Notes: generated from the letters alone by a model not told the origin. Counted from the first letter of the stretch, positions 37,362-47,400 are shown. The stretch is DNA of 64,000 bases from Anaerolineae bacterium (GCA_017303635.1 JAFLCG010000010.1:124001-188000), one strand, 5' to 3'. Numbers and translations are program-made.

Positions 37362-38120
37362 ATGTCTACCGTAGTGACTCGTAACATGAAATGGATTGCT
37401 GCTGCCGCGCTGGTATTGGCTGCGGCGCTGTTGGTCTTTAACTGGAGCGCACCACGGTTGGTTGGCGCACAGGCAGCAGGAGATGGCATGAACTCGATTA
37501 GCGTCAGTGGTTCTGGTGAGGCGATGGGTACGCCTGATATGGCCTACATCAGCCTGGGTGTGGATTACACCGATGCGGTGGCCGGGACCGCGATTGAACA
37601 GGCGAACAGCCGGATGCGGGCGATCATCGAGGCGTTGAAGGCCGCTGGCGTGGCAGAGGCCGATATTCAGACCTCCAGCTACAACGTCTTCCCGCAGTAT
37701 AACTATGACCAGAATGGCAACCCGACTGGCCCGGCGACCTTCCGGGTACAGAATACGCTCAATGTGACGGTGCGGGAGATCGGCCGTGCCGGTGAATTGA
37801 TTGATGTGGCGCTGGGGGCTGGAGCGAATACCGTCAACAGCCTGAGCTATGGCTTTAGTGACAGCAAGGCCCTGGAGAGCCAGGCACGTCAGCAGGCCGT
37901 CGAGGATGCCCGCGCCCGTGCCCAGGAACTGGCTGATCTGTTCGGTGTGACGCTGGGCGAGCCGATCATGATCGCGGAGACGATTGGTGGCAACATGCCG
38001 CTGCCCCTGGCTTACAACCGGATGGACATTGCTCAGGCGGGGGGCGTTGCGCCGCAAATCACCCCCGGTCAGATGAGCGTGAGTGTGTCGATCAGCGTCA
38101 GTTTTGCGATTGCTGGATAA
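37362..38120 (+). CDS. SIMPL-domain (DUF541) secreted protein
   Basis: 252 residues from ATG at 37362. Signal peptide to about GAQA; then SISVSGSGEAMGTPDMAYISLGVD and the IQTSSYNVFPQYNYDQNGN motif typical of SIMPL/DUF541 proteins (BP26-like). These form channel-like periplasmic or surface oligomers of unknown function. A 26-bp palindrome follows the stop. Confidence 0.9.
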   Translation: MSTVVTRNMKWIAAAALVLAAALLVFNWSAPRLVGAQAAGDGMNSISVSGSGEAMGTPDMAYISLGVDYTDAVAGTAIEQANSRMRAIIEALKAAGVAEADIQTSSYNVFPQYNYDQNGNPTGPATFRVQNTLNVTVREIGRAGELIDVALGAGANTVNSLSYGFSDSKALESQARQQAVEDARARAQELADLFGVTLGEPIMIAETIGGNMPLPLAYNRMDIAQAGGVAPQITPGQMSVSVSISVSFAIAG

Positions 38121-38133
38121 GTTTGATCACTCT

Positions 38134-38158
38134 ACTGGGAGTCATTCCGACTCCCAGT
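38134..38158. repeat. Inverted repeat downstream of SIMPL gene
   Basis: ACTGGGAGTC (38134-38143) and GACTCCCAGT (38149-38158), perfect 10-bp stem with a 5-base loop. No T-run, so it is a weak candidate for a transcription stop or mRNA stabiliser. Confidence 0.55.
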
Positions 38159-38219
38159 GGAGTGCAATATTTGATATGATCCTAAAAGGATGTGGAGGGT
38201 TCACAAAGGACAACAATCA

Positions 38220-38456
38220 ATGGAAGACATTGACAAGCGTGGCGTGTTAAAAGAGGCGATTTTTGATTATCAAATGACTAAAGATGGTAAAGTGCTCTTA
38301 TTTTGGAAGGGTAAGCAGGTCAAGATACTGGCGGGAAAAGAGGCGGAAAAGTTCTCGGCGCGGATGGCTGATTTAGAACCGGGGAGCCTGGATGCGCAAC
38401 TGATTATGGCGAAGGTGACGGGTAACTTTAAACGAGGCAACGAACGCCAAACGTAA
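38220..38456 (+). CDS. Small unknown protein
   Basis: 78 residues from ATG at 38220, with AAAGGACAA upstream. It has a beta-hairpin-like FDYQMTKDGKVLLFWKGKQVKIL and a charged helix. No TM, no Cys. I do not recognise it. It lies close before an acetyltransferase. Confidence 0.6.
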   Translation: MEDIDKRGVLKEAIFDYQMTKDGKVLLFWKGKQVKILAGKEAEKFSARMADLEPGSLDAQLIMAKVTGNFKRGNERQT

Positions 38457-38511
38457 CCTGATATGCTGAATTGATCGGACTCGCTTCCATGAAACCTGCA
38501 ACGAGGCGACT

Positions 38512-39261
38512 ATGCAGATTGATATTCAGCGGGCAGCCTATCCGGATGTTGAGGCGATGCGAGAACTGTATCGCCACGAAGCAGGTTGCCAGATCATTCA
38601 TGATTCGCATTTGCGACGCCAGCTAGCCGATCCCTATTTGATACTGTTGAATGGTCGTTTATGCGGATATGGCGGTATTTCCAATAAAGCCCCACACCGG
38701 CTGATCGAGTTTTATGTGCAACCCGCGGTGCGCCGTTTTGCTTCAACGCTGCTGCGTGAATTGCTGGCTGCCAGCAGGGCTACTGCGATGGCCGCACAAA
38801 CCAACATACCTCTGATGTTGATGCTGCTGTACGAATTTGCGCAAGACATAACCCGTGAAGCGATCCTGTTCGAAGATGCAGAGATGACCCACCACACTTG
38901 TACGCAAGGGGTCTTTCGCCAGGCAACGCCCGCCGATGCGGTGACTATCTTTCCTCATCATCACGAACCTGTTGGCAATTGGGTGATTGATACGGCAGAG
39001 GGCATCGTCGCTACCGGCGGCTTTCTTACGCACTATAACCCACCCTATGGCGACATCTTTATGGAAGTGCGGGAGTCCGCACGCCAGAGGGGATTTGGTC
39101 GCTATCTGGTACAGGAATTAAAACGGGTTTGCTACGAGGCTGGCAAAAAACCGGCAGCACGTTGCGATCCTACGAATACAGCGTCCCGCCGGACACTGGA
39201 AAGTGCGGGATTGCTCCCCTGTGGATATTTGCTGACGGGCCGAATTGATGTATCCGTCTAA
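38512..39261 (+). CDS. Tandem GNAT acetyltransferase
   Basis: 249 residues. The first half (residues 1-130) is a diverged GNAT-like fold without a clear acetyl-CoA motif; the second (about 135-249) holds EVRESARQRGFGRYLVQELKRVC, the acetyl-CoA binding motif Q/RxxGxG/A, and ends NTASRRTLESAGL. Such split enzymes often modify small molecules or proteins. Acceptor unknown. Confidence 0.85.
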   Translation: MQIDIQRAAYPDVEAMRELYRHEAGCQIIHDSHLRRQLADPYLILLNGRLCGYGGISNKAPHRLIEFYVQPAVRRFASTLLRELLAASRATAMAAQTNIPLMLMLLYEFAQDITREAILFEDAEMTHHTCTQGVFRQATPADAVTIFPHHHEPVGNWVIDTAEGIVATGGFLTHYNPPYGDIFMEVRESARQRGFGRYLVQELKRVCYEAGKKPAARCDPTNTASRRTLESAGLLPCGYLLTGRIDVSV

Positions 39262-39276
39262 ATGGATACCGTAACC

Positions 39277-39702
39277 TTAATCTTCCCAGCCGCCTGTCAC
39301 TTTCCGCAGTTTTTTCTTTTCGCCATGTTTGGCTTTGTCTTCCTGGCGTTGCCGCTTTTGACTGAGCGGCACTCTGGTTTTCAGATGGGCTTTGGGACGC
39401 GTCTCGGCCTGGCGGAGCAAATCCTTTAGCTGTTCCAGCGCATCCTCACGGTTTTGGGACTGGGTGCGGAAGCGGCGGGCAATAATTACCAGCACGCCTT
39501 CTTTGGTCATCCGGTTCCCGGCGATTTTGGTGAGACGATCCTTGATATAACCCGGTAAGGATAGCGAGTGGGCCACATCAAACCGCAGCTGGACGGCGGT
39601 GCTGACTTTATTGACGTTCTGCCCACCGGGGCCTTCCGCGCGGACGAATGTTTCTTCAATTTCGCGCTCGTCAATTGAGAGCGTGGGGCTGATTTCGATC
39701 AT
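39277..39702 (-). CDS. arfB: Alternative ribosome-rescue peptidyl-tRNA hydrolase
   Basis: 141 residues, the family's usual length. The GGQ motif (residues 26-28, GPGGQNVNK) hydrolyses peptidyl-tRNA on stalled ribosomes; the basic C-terminal tail (KRQRQEDKAKHGEKKKLRK) enters the empty mRNA channel. Convergent with the GNAT gene. Confidence 0.95.
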   Translation of the reverse strand: MIEISPTLSIDEREIEETFVRAEGPGGQNVNKVSTAVQLRFDVAHSLSLPGYIKDRLTKIAGNRMTKEGVLVIIARRFRTQSQNREDALEQLKDLLRQAETRPKAHLKTRVPLSQKRQRQEDKAKHGEKKKLRKVTGGWED

Positions 39703-39731
39703 GATTGTGCGTATCTATTCCTGAAGCCAAC

Positions 39732-39786
39732 GGGCGCACAGCTGTGCGCCCCTACAAGGGCGGGCGGACATGCGGGCGCAACGCCC
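39732..39786. repeat. REP-like palindromes
   Basis: A perfect palindrome GGGCGCACAGCTGTGCGCCC (39732-39751) then CTAC, and a second stem GGGCG-CAA-CGCCC (39774-39786). The same core appears at 41960-41978, also followed by CTAC, so this is probably a dispersed repeat family that the genome carries elsewhere. Confidence 0.6.
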
Positions 39787-39797
39787 TTAGTCCACCC

Positions 39798-41240
39798 CTA
39801 CTGGCTGTTGAGGACGTTGGTGATGTCCGGGCCGACGATGATGGCGATGTCGTCGGAAGTCAGGCCATCACTGCCGGGTCGGATTCGCTCGGGAGGTAGG
39901 CCCATCAAGGCGGCCAGATAGCGAGCGGTCCACAGATTGCCGCTGTACATCTGGATGACAGTATCGGCTCCGGTGGGCGCTTCGATGCTGCCGACATTCT
40001 CAATTGTCACGCCTTTGGCTGAGAGCCAATCCCGCGTGGAGATGGCGAGGCCATTGGTGGTGGTGTTGTTGAAGATGACGATGGTCGAACCTTCAGCTTC
40101 CGCACGGGCACGCAGATCGGAGATGGTTAGTTCAGCTGTCGGATTAAAGACCTGCTGGAGTAGAACTCGGATGGCGTTCACATTCGGGATGAGCACATCT
40201 TTGCCGGAGTTGGTCTTGGCAAAGGTGACATAGAGGTTATCGATCTGCCCGAACTGAATGCGTTCGCGGGGGATTTCCCCCATGAGTGCACCAAGCTGCA
40301 GGATTTCCTCAAAGCTGAGGTTGGTGCGGACGCTGCTGCTGACCTCGCTCCAGAGGGTAGGGGCCTGCCCGATGAAATTAGCGATGCCTCCAGCACTGAC
40401 AACCTGTTCACGGAGCGCGCGGAGTACCTCTTGCTGGCGGGCGGCGCGGTCGAAGTCTGAGCCCTGGGTGGCGCGGGTACGGGCGTATTGCAGCAGGCGC
40501 TCCGCATCCAACATCTGACAACCGGGTTCAAAGCGGACTTCGATGGTGCCCAAACCGGCATCGGGGTAGGTTGGATCGTAGATGCTGTCCCGCACGCAGA
40601 TTTCAGTGCCGCCGGGGGCGACGGCCCGAACTACCGACAGGAAGACATCAAAGTTGATGAGGACGTATTTATCCACCCGGATACCGAGCAACTGACGCAC
40701 GGTTTCCGCCGCCAGCGCTGGGCCGCCGCCGGGATAAGCGTTGACCTCACCGACCGAGTAGGCCGAGTTGATGGTCGCCGGGACGGAACCGGGGACGTTC
40801 ACCCAGAGGTCACGGGGAATCGAGAGGACACCGGCGCTCTTTGCCACCGGGTCAACGCTGACGAGAATCAGCGTATCGGTACGGTAGGGATCCGGATCTT
40901 GCACGCCGCTGCGCTGGTCAATACCCATCAGCAGGATATTGATGCGGCGGGTATCCGTCCAGGTGGGCAGATTGGCGAGTGGGTCAGGTGTAACGGTAGG
41001 GCCAGCCGGGATGGGTGTTGCCGGTAGCGGCGTTGACCCGGCAACCACGACCTGAGTCGGTACGATGACCGGCGTGGTGGTGGGCAGCGGGGCGCTGAAG
41101 TCGATGGCACTGGTATCCAGAATGGAGGCAGTATCAATGGCGATCTGCCGCGCCACGGCAAAACTCAGGACGGCAGCGATGCCGGTCACGCCGACAAACA
41201 CCACCATGCCAAAGACGAATAACCAGGGGGGAATACGCAT
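39798..41240 (-). CDS. LCP-family glycopolymer ligase with LytR C-terminal domain
   Basis: 480 residues. Short cytoplasmic tip, TM (about 8-30), Thr/Pro linker, LCP domain (about 95-290: NILLMGIDQR, RTDTLILVSVDPVAKSAGVLSIPRDLWV, INSAYSVG) and a LytR_C domain (375-475: STIVIFNNTTTNGLAISTRDWLSAKGVTIENVG). LCP proteins transfer polymers from undecaprenyl carriers to peptidoglycan, which links to the PBPs and UptA/PopT found here. Confidence 0.95.
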   Translation of the reverse strand: MRIPPWLFVFGMVVFVGVTGIAAVLSFAVARQIAIDTASILDTSAIDFSAPLPTTTPVIVPTQVVVAGSTPLPATPIPAGPTVTPDPLANLPTWTDTRRINILLMGIDQRSGVQDPDPYRTDTLILVSVDPVAKSAGVLSIPRDLWVNVPGSVPATINSAYSVGEVNAYPGGGPALAAETVRQLLGIRVDKYVLINFDVFLSVVRAVAPGGTEICVRDSIYDPTYPDAGLGTIEVRFEPGCQMLDAERLLQYARTRATQGSDFDRAARQQEVLRALREQVVSAGGIANFIGQAPTLWSEVSSSVRTNLSFEEILQLGALMGEIPRERIQFGQIDNLYVTFAKTNSGKDVLIPNVNAIRVLLQQVFNPTAELTISDLRARAEAEGSTIVIFNNTTTNGLAISTRDWLSAKGVTIENVGSIEAPTGADTVIQMYSGNLWTARYLAALMGLPPERIRPGSDGLTSDDIAIIVGPDITNVLNSQ

Positions 41241-41395
41241 AACTCGATCCTGTCCGAACAGTACATGCCCGGCATTATAGCCGATCAGGAAAGCTATGGT
41301 AGCCGACGGTTACCCTCCGCCTGCATCAGGGAATTGCAACATCGGGTTTCGGGCGGTCGGATATAGGAGGCAGATGCGCTGATTCGCCCTTGCTT

Positions 41396-41917
41396 CTACA
41401 CGGCGACAATCGCCTGAATCCAGGGGGTGTGTTCCGCGTAATGTTCGTAGCTATCGGCCACGATCCAGCCGATGATGGGGGCTGACTGGGTGGAGGTTGA
41501 ATCATAGCGCTGGTACGGATAGAACAACGCTGCTTCGGGCAGCTCTTGTACACACTTCAGCATACGGTCGTGGGCAGTTTGAAGGCGTGCCAGCACAACT
41601 TCGGGCGGCAAATCCCGGTGCTGATGCTGGATGATGGCATTGCGCTGGTCGAAGTCGAGCGTCCATTCTTCAGCGGTCAGGCCCATGGCTCCCCAACGGG
41701 TTTCGCCTTTTTGCTCCAGCAGGGCAGTGACGCCATCCTGCCAGATGGCGAGGTGGATTAGATGATCTTTGACAGTCCAACCGGCTGCATCGCGGGGTTC
41801 GGTCAACTGGGTGGGGGTAAGAGTGCCGAGGAACTGCTGAAAGGACTGCCAACCCTGTTCCATTTTCTCCAGCAGTTCGGTTTTGGTGGTGGGGTCTTGC
41901 GGTTCGTTGTTGCTCAT
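41396..41917 (-). CDS. ClbS/DfsB (DinB-like) four-helix protein
   Basis: 173 residues. Four-helix bundle pattern LLEKMEQGWQSFQQFLGTLTPTQLTEPRDAAGWTVKDHLIHLAIWQ typical of ClbS/DfsB/DinB relatives. His in DHLIHLA and in EHYAEHTPW could hold a metal. Family roles range from DNA protection to thiol-transfer; not decidable here. A 155-base gap follows to the LCP gene with no recognised feature. Confidence 0.85.
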   Translation of the reverse strand: MSNNEPQDPTTKTELLEKMEQGWQSFQQFLGTLTPTQLTEPRDAAGWTVKDHLIHLAIWQDGVTALLEQKGETRWGAMGLTAEEWTLDFDQRNAIIQHQHRDLPPEVVLARLQTAHDRMLKCVQELPEAALFYPYQRYDSTSTQSAPIIGWIVADSYEHYAEHTPWIQAIVAV

Positions 41918-41959
41918 GGAGCGTCCTTTCCAGCTTAAGCCTAAGGGTCAGATATGAGA

Positions 41960-41978
41960 GGACGCCCAACGGGCGTCC
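41960..41978. repeat. REP-like palindrome at gene end
   Basis: GGACGCCC-AAC-GGGCGTCC followed by CTAC, directly after the next gene's stop. It probably works as a transcript end too. Confidence 0.6.
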
Positions 41979-44123
41979 CTACTGGGTCTTGTTAAAGACA
42001 AAGACGGAATTGCCGGATAGCGCGAAGATGTTCTGCAGATTTGGGTCCACAATGACGTTGGTCAGGCTGGCAAAATCATTCTCATTAAAGACACGGAAGG
42101 CATTGAAGAAGGAACCTGCCAGCGAGGTCTCATAGATGGTGCTATTGGCACGCCGGACGATGTAGAGCGATTGCCCGATGGGTGAGGTATCCAGGAACAT
42201 GGCGTCAGCGGTGGTGATCTGCTGCCCGGCGGGAAAGCTGGCGTAAATGAACTCGGTCTGCGTGCCGGAAACCCAGCGGGTGACGGCCCCATTGGCGGAG
42301 AGGATGAAGATGTAGCCCTGCTCATCAATGGCGAAATCGACGGCATTGCGCAAGTCGGGTCGGTTCTGCCCGGCAAAGTACTCGACTGGCGCGGAGCCAT
42401 AGGTGCCGCCGGTGCTATCGTAGCGGTAAATCTGATTGGCGGCGGGATCGAGCAGGTAAAGCCGTCCACTCCACATGGTGATTTGCAGTGGATTCTGCCA
42501 GCGTTCCGAGCCGAGCAAGCGCTGGGCATCGCAGGAACTGAGGAAGTTGGGCAGACAGCGGATAAGCAGTCCGCTGCGGTCAAGGGCGATCAACTGGGTG
42601 GTATCGGCAGCCCAGGCAATATCGACCAGTCGATCCACCCGATACTCCCCGACGGAAGCTCCGATCCGCATCGAGGCCACGATCTGGCGACTGTTCTGGA
42701 CTTCTTCCAGCCGTCCGTCATCGCGCTCGGCAATATCGACGCGATAGACTAACTGATTTTGAGAGTCCAATACGTACAGGTTGAGTCCCTGCAAGACGAC
42801 CTGACTCAGCAGGGCATCCTCGAATGACGATAGGCGGTAGGCGTCCCGCCGAGTGATCTGGGATAGGGCATCGATCACGCCCTGGCCTTCGCGGCTGAGG
42901 GCGGGCAGGGACGGATCGGTATTTTGTGGGTCGAGGTCATTGCAGCGACGGGCGACTTCCAGGACGGCGTTCCAGGCATTGATGGTGCCGCCGACATCGT
43001 TAGAGGGGATGCCACGGGCAACGATGGCGGCTTGTACCGCACTTTCCACACACAGATCAAATTCGCTTTGACCGGTGCCACCCACGCCCATCACCAGGAC
43101 CAGCATAACGACTACCGCAGGGAGGGCCAGGGCGATGACGGTCAGGGTAGAGGCGCTCACCCAGGGCTTGGCCCCTTCTGGCGGGGTTGGGAAGAGTTTA
43201 TCCAGGGCGAAGCGGGTGCCATCGACGGCTTTGGCTCCGCCGCGGGCCAGAGTCCCGGCCCCGCGCTCGGCTCCTTCCTTGAGCAGATTGCGGCGCGGTG
43301 GGCGTTCCGGCAGGTTGAGAATGGCCCCATCCGTTTCTGGGTCGTCTTCGCCGGCAGCGGTTGGAGCTTCTGCTGGTTTTTCTACGGTTTTGGTCGCTTT
43401 GGCGGTGGAGTGGGCTTCTTTAACCGGCACCGGCGATGGGGCATCCGGCGGGACGAACTCGGCAGCCAGCAATACCAATTGTGTGGGAAGCAGGTCTTTC
43501 ATCCCACCAATCATGGCGTTGATGTCAGAACCTTCCAGTGATGCTTTGAGGCGCTCCTGATTCAGGTCGGTGAGGCGTTCATCGGCGAGCAAGAGGCGGC
43601 TACCACCCGCGACCGGATACTTGCTCATCTTGACATCGATGATCGGCTGGACACCCAGCGGTGGGCCAAAGAGCTGATCTTCGTTGGCGAATTCAGTCGG
43701 GAAAGGGGTCAGTTGCCCGTCATGACGATAGAGGGCTACGCTGGACCCGGCCCGCGCCAGAAACAGTTCATTTTCGCGTAGAACCGCGCAGATCATGCTG
43801 GCTTCGTACGTGCGCTTGCCTTCGCCATTATGTTCGTGGAGGTCGTTATTGAGCGAGGTATAGACGGCACGCAGCGCAGCGGTCACACTGCCGGCAGCCT
43901 GGAAGTAGCGCTCGGCGGCATGCTGCGCCATTTGCTCGTAGAACTTCGGCGGGGCGGTATTTTCCCCCGATGGCGTCACCAGCACAAAGAAGGTATCTAA
44001 CTCACGACCACGGGCGGCCCGGCGGGGTGCAACTTCGACCAACATACCTGGTGGAGTGGCACTGATGGATCGCCCACCTACGATATTTAAATGGCCGACC
44101 AGTGCCTCAAAATCGAATGCCAT
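41979..44123 (-). CDS. PP2C-like, TM and beta-propeller protein
   Basis: 714 residues. Residues about 1-225 resemble a PP2C phosphatase core (AVYTSLNNDLHEHNGEGKRTYEASMICAVLRENELFLARAGSSVALYRHDG, then ADERLTDL), but the usual metal-binding DGMGG Asp pair is not visible, so it may be a pseudo-phosphatase. A disordered Ala/Pro/Glu linker is followed by a TM helix (about 338-358) and a C-terminal region with NHL/beta-propeller-like blades (LYLLDPAANQIYRYDS, AVDFAIDEQGYIFILSA). The topology puts a phosphatase-like domain inside and a propeller outside. Function inferred only. Confidence 0.72.
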   Translation of the reverse strand: MAFDFEALVGHLNIVGGRSISATPPGMLVEVAPRRAARGRELDTFFVLVTPSGENTAPPKFYEQMAQHAAERYFQAAGSVTAALRAVYTSLNNDLHEHNGEGKRTYEASMICAVLRENELFLARAGSSVALYRHDGQLTPFPTEFANEDQLFGPPLGVQPIIDVKMSKYPVAGGSRLLLADERLTDLNQERLKASLEGSDINAMIGGMKDLLPTQLVLLAAEFVPPDAPSPVPVKEAHSTAKATKTVEKPAEAPTAAGEDDPETDGAILNLPERPPRRNLLKEGAERGAGTLARGGAKAVDGTRFALDKLFPTPPEGAKPWVSASTLTVIALALPAVVVMLVLVMGVGGTGQSEFDLCVESAVQAAIVARGIPSNDVGGTINAWNAVLEVARRCNDLDPQNTDPSLPALSREGQGVIDALSQITRRDAYRLSSFEDALLSQVVLQGLNLYVLDSQNQLVYRVDIAERDDGRLEEVQNSRQIVASMRIGASVGEYRVDRLVDIAWAADTTQLIALDRSGLLIRCLPNFLSSCDAQRLLGSERWQNPLQITMWSGRLYLLDPAANQIYRYDSTGGTYGSAPVEYFAGQNRPDLRNAVDFAIDEQGYIFILSANGAVTRWVSGTQTEFIYASFPAGQQITTADAMFLDTSPIGQSLYIVRRANSTIYETSLAGSFFNAFRVFNENDFASLTNVIVDPNLQNIFALSGNSVFVFNKTQ

Positions 44124-44343
44124 GCGTTCTGCGTTTCTCTTGATGATTGACTTTTCACATTCTACACGAACTCATAGAGCTGTGGCAGGCAGCAGGATGT
44201 GAAGTCCGGGATTAATCCATGAGGTGATTAGAGGCCATGTGAGGAGCTAGGCCTGCGATTGACCGTTATTCTTGGCTCCGCCATAATGAACCGCAAGTCC
44301 CACAAAGCAGTACAGAGTTGGTAACAGGAAGGATTTCCCCCTC

Positions 44344-47250
44344 ATGAATCTACATGGTTTTGAATTGGTTCAGGAACGCTTTATCAGCGAATACAACACG
44401 GAAGCCAAGCTGTACCGGCACATTCGTACCGGGGCGCAACTGCTTTCGATGGCAAACAGCGACGAGAATAAGGTTTTCAGCATCAACTTCTGCACCCCAC
44501 CGACGGACTCGACCGGCCTACCGCACATCCTCGAACACTCGGTGCTGGGGGGCTCCCGCAAGTACCCGGTCAAGGAACCATTCATGGAGTTGGTCAAGGG
44601 TTCATTGAAGACCTTTGTTAATGCCATGACCTTCCCCGATATGACGGTGTATCCGGTCGCCAGCCAGAATCTGAAAGACTTCTACAACCTGATTGACGTG
44701 TATATGGATGCTGTTTTTTATCCGCGCATTTCGGAAAAGACGCTCCAGCAAGAGGGCTGGCATTACGAACTGGCCGGCCTGGATGCGCCGCTGACCTACA
44801 GCGGGGTAGTGTTCAACGAGATGAAAGGTGTGTATTCGTCACCGGACGCCGTCATGGGGGACTTCACCCGGACGACGCTAATGCCGGATACGATCTATGG
44901 GTATAATTACGGTGGCGATCCGGCAGTGATCCCGGACCTGACCTACGCCAATTTCAAACGCTTCCATGAGACGTACTATCATCCCTCGAATGCCCGGTTC
45001 TTCTTCTATGGGGATGATCCGGTAGAAGAACGCCTGCGCCTAGTCGATGCTTTCATCACCGAGTTCCAGCCGATCCCCGTCAAGATTGATATCCAGAAGC
45101 AATCGCGGTGGTCGGAGCCGAAGCGGACGGTCAAGCCGTATGAGGCTGGAGAAGGCGATGCGCGCAGCCAGATGACGCTGAGTTGGCTGCTGGGTGATAC
45201 CAAAGATGTCGATCTCGCGCTGGCCTGGTCACTGCTGAGCCATATCCTGACTGGCACACCGGCTTCACCCCTGCGGAAAGCCTTGATCGACTCCGGTTTG
45301 GGCGAAGATCTGACAGGCGGCGGTGCTGATCCTTACGGGATTGAGGCCTACTTTAGCGTGGGACTGAAGGGGATTGCTGGGGAAGACGCCGACAAGGTCG
45401 AAGCGTTGATTCTGGATACGCTCAAGCAACTGGCTACAGATGGGATTGATCGGGAAACCGTTGCCGCTTCGATGAATACGGTCGAGTTCGGGATGCGGGA
45501 ACTGAACACGGGCGGTTATCCACGCGGGATTGCGCTCATGATCGGTATGCTGCCCACCTGGATTCATGGTGGCGATCCCATGGATGCGTTGGGTTTTGAA
45601 GCTCCGCTGCAGAAGATCAAAGATCGTTTAGCCGCGGGCGAGCACTTCTTCGAAGGCCTGATCCAGAATCAACTGCTGTCGAACCCACATCGCTCGACCC
45701 TGATCCTGGCTCCCGATGCCACTGTGCGTGAGCAGCGGGATGCGGCGGAACGTGCCCGGCTGGAACAGGAACGCGGCACGATGAGCGAAACAGATCTGCA
45801 ACAGGTGATGGAAACGGCGAAGCGCATTAAGGAAATTTCTGAGACGCCTAACCGACCGGAAGATCTGGCGACCATTCCGATGCTCCAGCGCAGTGACCTT
45901 GAACCGAAGATCCGGGTCATTCCACTGGAAAAACTGGAAGCTGGTGGTACGACTATCCTGTATCACGACATTCCGACCAATGGCATTGCGTATCTGGACC
46001 TGGCGTTTGACCTGCACGTTCTACCCGCAGAGTATCTGCCGTATGTCGATCTGTTCGGGCGGGCGCTGCTGGAGCAAGGGACGTCTACGCAGGACCCGGT
46101 TGCCCTCATCAACCGGATTGGTCAGCAGACGGGCGGCATCCGGGCCAGTACGCTGATTTCCGCCGGATATAGCAGCCCGCGCGGCGTGGCCTATCAAGTG
46201 CTGCGAGCGAAGGCGATGGCGGCACAAACGGGCGATCTGATGGCGATCCTGCGGGATGTGCTGCTGACGGCTAACCTGGATAACCGCGAGCGCTTCAGCC
46301 AGATGGTGCTGGAAGAAAAGGCCGGGTTCGAGAGCTACCTAATGTTCAGCGGTCATGCGGTGGCTGACCGGGCCGCACGGGCACGGTTCAGCGAGACGGA
46401 CTGGGCGCAGGAGCAGATGGGCGGCATCACGGCATACTTCTTCCTGCGCGACTTAGCTGAAAAGGTCGAACAGGACTGGGCAGGCGTGTTGGCGACACTG
46501 GAAGCAATCCGGTCGTTGCTCATCAATCGGTCAGGTCTGATCGTCAACGTGACACTGGATGCGGAGAACTGGAAGCAATTTCAGCCGCAGGTGGTTGATC
46601 TGCTAGGCGCGCTGCCAACCAAGGCAGCTCCCGCAGCTGCATGGAACTGGCAGGGGGAGGCGCGGGCGCTGGGCCTGAGCGTACCATCCCAGGTGAATTA
46701 TGTGGCACAGGGGGTGAACCTCTACCAGCATGGTTATCAACTGGATGGCTCCAGCCGGGTGATCCTGCGCTATCTGGCGACCACTTACCTGCATGAACGT
46801 GTGCGGGCACAGGGCGGCGCTTACGGGGCGATGGCTCCATTTGACTTCCTCAGCGGCGGGCTGACTTTCCTTTCGTACCGTGACCCGAACCTGTTGGGTA
46901 CGCTCAAGAATTACGTAGGGGCGGTGGATTTCCTGCGAACGATTGAGTTGAGCGAGGACGAACTGACCAAGGCCATCATCGGCGCGATTGGTCAGATGGA
47001 TGCTCACCTGCTGCCGGATGCCAAGGGCTATGCCTCGTTCGTCAATACCTTGATCGGTTACACGGATGCCATGCGTCAGCAAATGCGCGACCAGGTTCTG
47101 AGTACCACGGCACAGGACTTCCGCGATTTTGCCAGCGCCATCCAAAGCCTGGCGGATCATGGTGTGGTAGCTGTGGTGGGCAGCAAAGAGGCGATCCAGA
47201 AGGCGAACGCCGAGCGCGAGGGCTTGCTGGAGGTTGTGCCGGTTTTGTAG
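44344..47250 (+). CDS. M16C insulinase-type protease (PreP-like)
   Basis: 968 residues, the full length of PreP/Cym1-like peptidases. The inverted zinc motif HILEH (His61, Glu64, His65) and downstream FNEMKGVYSSPD are present, and the second half has the RAQGGAYG segment that completes the chamber. Degrades short peptides. AGGAAGG precedes the ATG; the 220-base gap before it has no other feature I could support. Confidence 0.95.
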   Translation: MNLHGFELVQERFISEYNTEAKLYRHIRTGAQLLSMANSDENKVFSINFCTPPTDSTGLPHILEHSVLGGSRKYPVKEPFMELVKGSLKTFVNAMTFPDMTVYPVASQNLKDFYNLIDVYMDAVFYPRISEKTLQQEGWHYELAGLDAPLTYSGVVFNEMKGVYSSPDAVMGDFTRTTLMPDTIYGYNYGGDPAVIPDLTYANFKRFHETYYHPSNARFFFYGDDPVEERLRLVDAFITEFQPIPVKIDIQKQSRWSEPKRTVKPYEAGEGDARSQMTLSWLLGDTKDVDLALAWSLLSHILTGTPASPLRKALIDSGLGEDLTGGGADPYGIEAYFSVGLKGIAGEDADKVEALILDTLKQLATDGIDRETVAASMNTVEFGMRELNTGGYPRGIALMIGMLPTWIHGGDPMDALGFEAPLQKIKDRLAAGEHFFEGLIQNQLLSNPHRSTLILAPDATVREQRDAAERARLEQERGTMSETDLQQVMETAKRIKEISETPNRPEDLATIPMLQRSDLEPKIRVIPLEKLEAGGTTILYHDIPTNGIAYLDLAFDLHVLPAEYLPYVDLFGRALLEQGTSTQDPVALINRIGQQTGGIRASTLISAGYSSPRGVAYQVLRAKAMAAQTGDLMAILRDVLLTANLDNRERFSQMVLEEKAGFESYLMFSGHAVADRAARARFSETDWAQEQMGGITAYFFLRDLAEKVEQDWAGVLATLEAIRSLLINRSGLIVNVTLDAENWKQFQPQVVDLLGALPTKAAPAAAWNWQGEARALGLSVPSQVNYVAQGVNLYQHGYQLDGSSRVILRYLATTYLHERVRAQGGAYGAMAPFDFLSGGLTFLSYRDPNLLGTLKNYVGAVDFLRTIELSEDELTKAIIGAIGQMDAHLLPDAKGYASFVNTLIGYTDAMRQQMRDQVLSTTAQDFRDFASAIQSLADHGVVAVVGSKEAIQKANAEREGLLEVVPVL

Positions 47251-47275
47251 TCGTGTAGTCTGAAGCATCACTTCG

Positions 47276-47312
47276 CACCCGCCGGAGCAATTGCTTCCGG
47301 CGGGTGTGTTTT
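47276..47312 (+). terminator. Rho-independent terminator
   Basis: Stem CACCCGCCGG (47276-47285) and CCGGCGGGTG (47297-47306), with inner AGCAATTGCT, then TGTTTT. Ends the M16C gene. Confidence 0.8.
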
Positions 47313-47400
47313 CTCGACTAAGTGGCTGTGTTTGTTCCCCGCCGGACACAAGGTATACTGTGCCCTCATAGACGAAACTTGCATTGAAGGATTGAGCGCG

